Shown in pieces: positions 63,182 through 64,000 of a stretch of DNA of 64,000 bases; position 1 is the first letter of the stretch; the number at the start of each line of letters is the position of its first letter. A program made the position numbers and the translations under genes. Source of the DNA: Tridacna crocea (lineage: Eukaryota; Mollusca; Bivalvia; Cardiida; Cardiidae); assembly GCA_943736015.1 (NCBI GenBank), contig OX031073.1, positions 30,779,210-30,843,209 of the forward strand, given 5' to 3'. A model generated the notes under the pieces. The model did no database searches. It had not been told where the DNA came from and saw nothing but the letters and a program-made list of their open reading frames with translations.

Positions 63182-63398
63182 ATTCATAGGAAAAAGTAGG
63201 CAAGCTATGTTTCAGATAAATAAATGAAGTATTATGACAGAAAACCTTACATTAACTCTTCGAGCCAAAAGGCAGAAAACAGGTTTTTTTGCAGATGGCA
63301 AAGATGAAGATCAGTCTGCATAGATCATGCAATTGGATCTTGGATCGATACCATCCGTTTGTTTGGTAAAACATGTTGGAAAAAAAAATGTTCTGAGG

Positions 63399-63626
63399 TT
63401 AACTCTTTCCCAAACAAGCCCTGGTTATTACGTGTCTGTAGTACAAGTCTTTAGAAAACACTGTGGGAAAAGGAGAAATTGCTCATAACGAGCAATTTCT
63501 CCTTTTCCTACAACGTTTTCTAGCATATCGGAAAACTTTCTTCCATTTTCATCAAATTCAAAATTGTCATCTGCAAACACTTTGAGTTTGGGAAAGTCTA
63601 AAATTTGTCATCTGGGAAAGGGTTAA
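63399..63626 (-). mobile_element. piggyBac-type hairpin MITE, subfamily B
   Basis: Both TTAA; hairpin core GCTCATAACGAGC; right end TCTGGGAAAGGGTTAA. Confidence 0.9.
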
Positions 63627-64000
63627 GTGGTTTGTTTTTTCAGCCATCAACAGAGATAGATTTATATAAAATAGTGCTAAAATGGTCAAGTATATCTAGA
63701 AATATGTGTAGGCTAAGAAGATCTAAAATGGGTGCCTAATACTCAATACATAATTGTGTAATAAAGTATTCATATATAAAAGCTGCTTGCAATTATTCAA
63801 TTATTATATTGGCACTTTAGTAAGAGAGTATTTTTTCCAAAGAACTGTTTGAACAATAATCTGATCATTGTATAGACTGCAAATAATTTGAAATTTTCAT
63901 GTACAAACAAAGTATCTAAACTAAATCAACCTGAAAAGAAGAGAGTCCATCAAAGTCAAACACATTTAATTGTCAAGCACATTAAACAAATAAACTTTGT
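63627..64000. other. AT-rich sequence without recognised feature
   Basis: No exon, repeat terminus or hairpin seen up to the window end. Confidence 0.35.

Overview
The window is animal nuclear DNA, very probably from a bivalve mollusc. Long introns with GT/AG borders split one recognisable gene. The repeats are also of bivalve type: tRNA-derived SINEs with a Met-like head, elements with tandem cores that begin with AGCTCACCTGAGCAC and end in a GGCCATCATGGCC hairpin followed by CTCTTGTT, and many palindromic MITEs. Species and exact clade cannot be read from the window.

The only host gene I can support is the 3' end of a low-density lipoprotein receptor-related protein 1 (LRP1) orthologue on the + strand. 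Seven in-phase exons (770-1048, 3729-3878, 5951-6065, 8462-8590, 10492-10650, 14973-15120, 28639-28761) encode six EGF-like modules, one transmembrane helix and a cytoplasmic tail with two NPxY motifs (NPIY and NPVY), as in the LRP1 tail. The 13.5-kb last intron holds a candidate alternative last exon (19310-19354). It would replace the distal NPVY tail with a short tail ending in a class I PDZ-type motif (TCV).

Nearly everything else is mobile or repetitive DNA. The dominant component is one MITE family of about 228 bp. By hand count there are about 60 delimited copies plus some 25 remnants, roughly a quarter of the window. Copies are bounded by TTAA, begin CCC(T/A)TT and have a near-perfect central hairpin of about 2 x 32 nt. 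TTAA targets and CCC ends point to the piggyBac superfamily. I call three subfamilies A, B and C; their stems differ by paired changes on both sides. In the entries, + means the long arm (about 100 nt, with a GACTGGTCCAAATTG-like motif) is on the left and the short arm (about 60 nt) on the right; - is the reverse.

Other elements: two related hAT-type elements with perfect 8-bp target duplications (1689-2857, 57554-58913); a full-length decayed mariner with a DD41D-like transposase (3970-5315); a PIF/Harbinger element nested in a MITE and keeping an N-terminal transposase fragment (54188-55742); a 2 x 217-bp palindrome (57024-57474); an unclassified 2-kb element with about 190-bp inverted repeats (47825-49780); and at least six tandem-core elements (15186, 20370, 26135, 35411, 39761, 49781). 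Satellites include a 36-bp minisatellite (23284-24640), an irregular array of about 26 dyad motifs TGGACTCTTCCA (43728-44995) that matches a subterminal MITE motif, a 29-bp minisatellite born inside a MITE (14072-14270), and an ACGTGCGCACGT array (46493-46664).

Downstream of the LRP1 stop (28761) I see no second host gene. Open frames there are explained by repeats.
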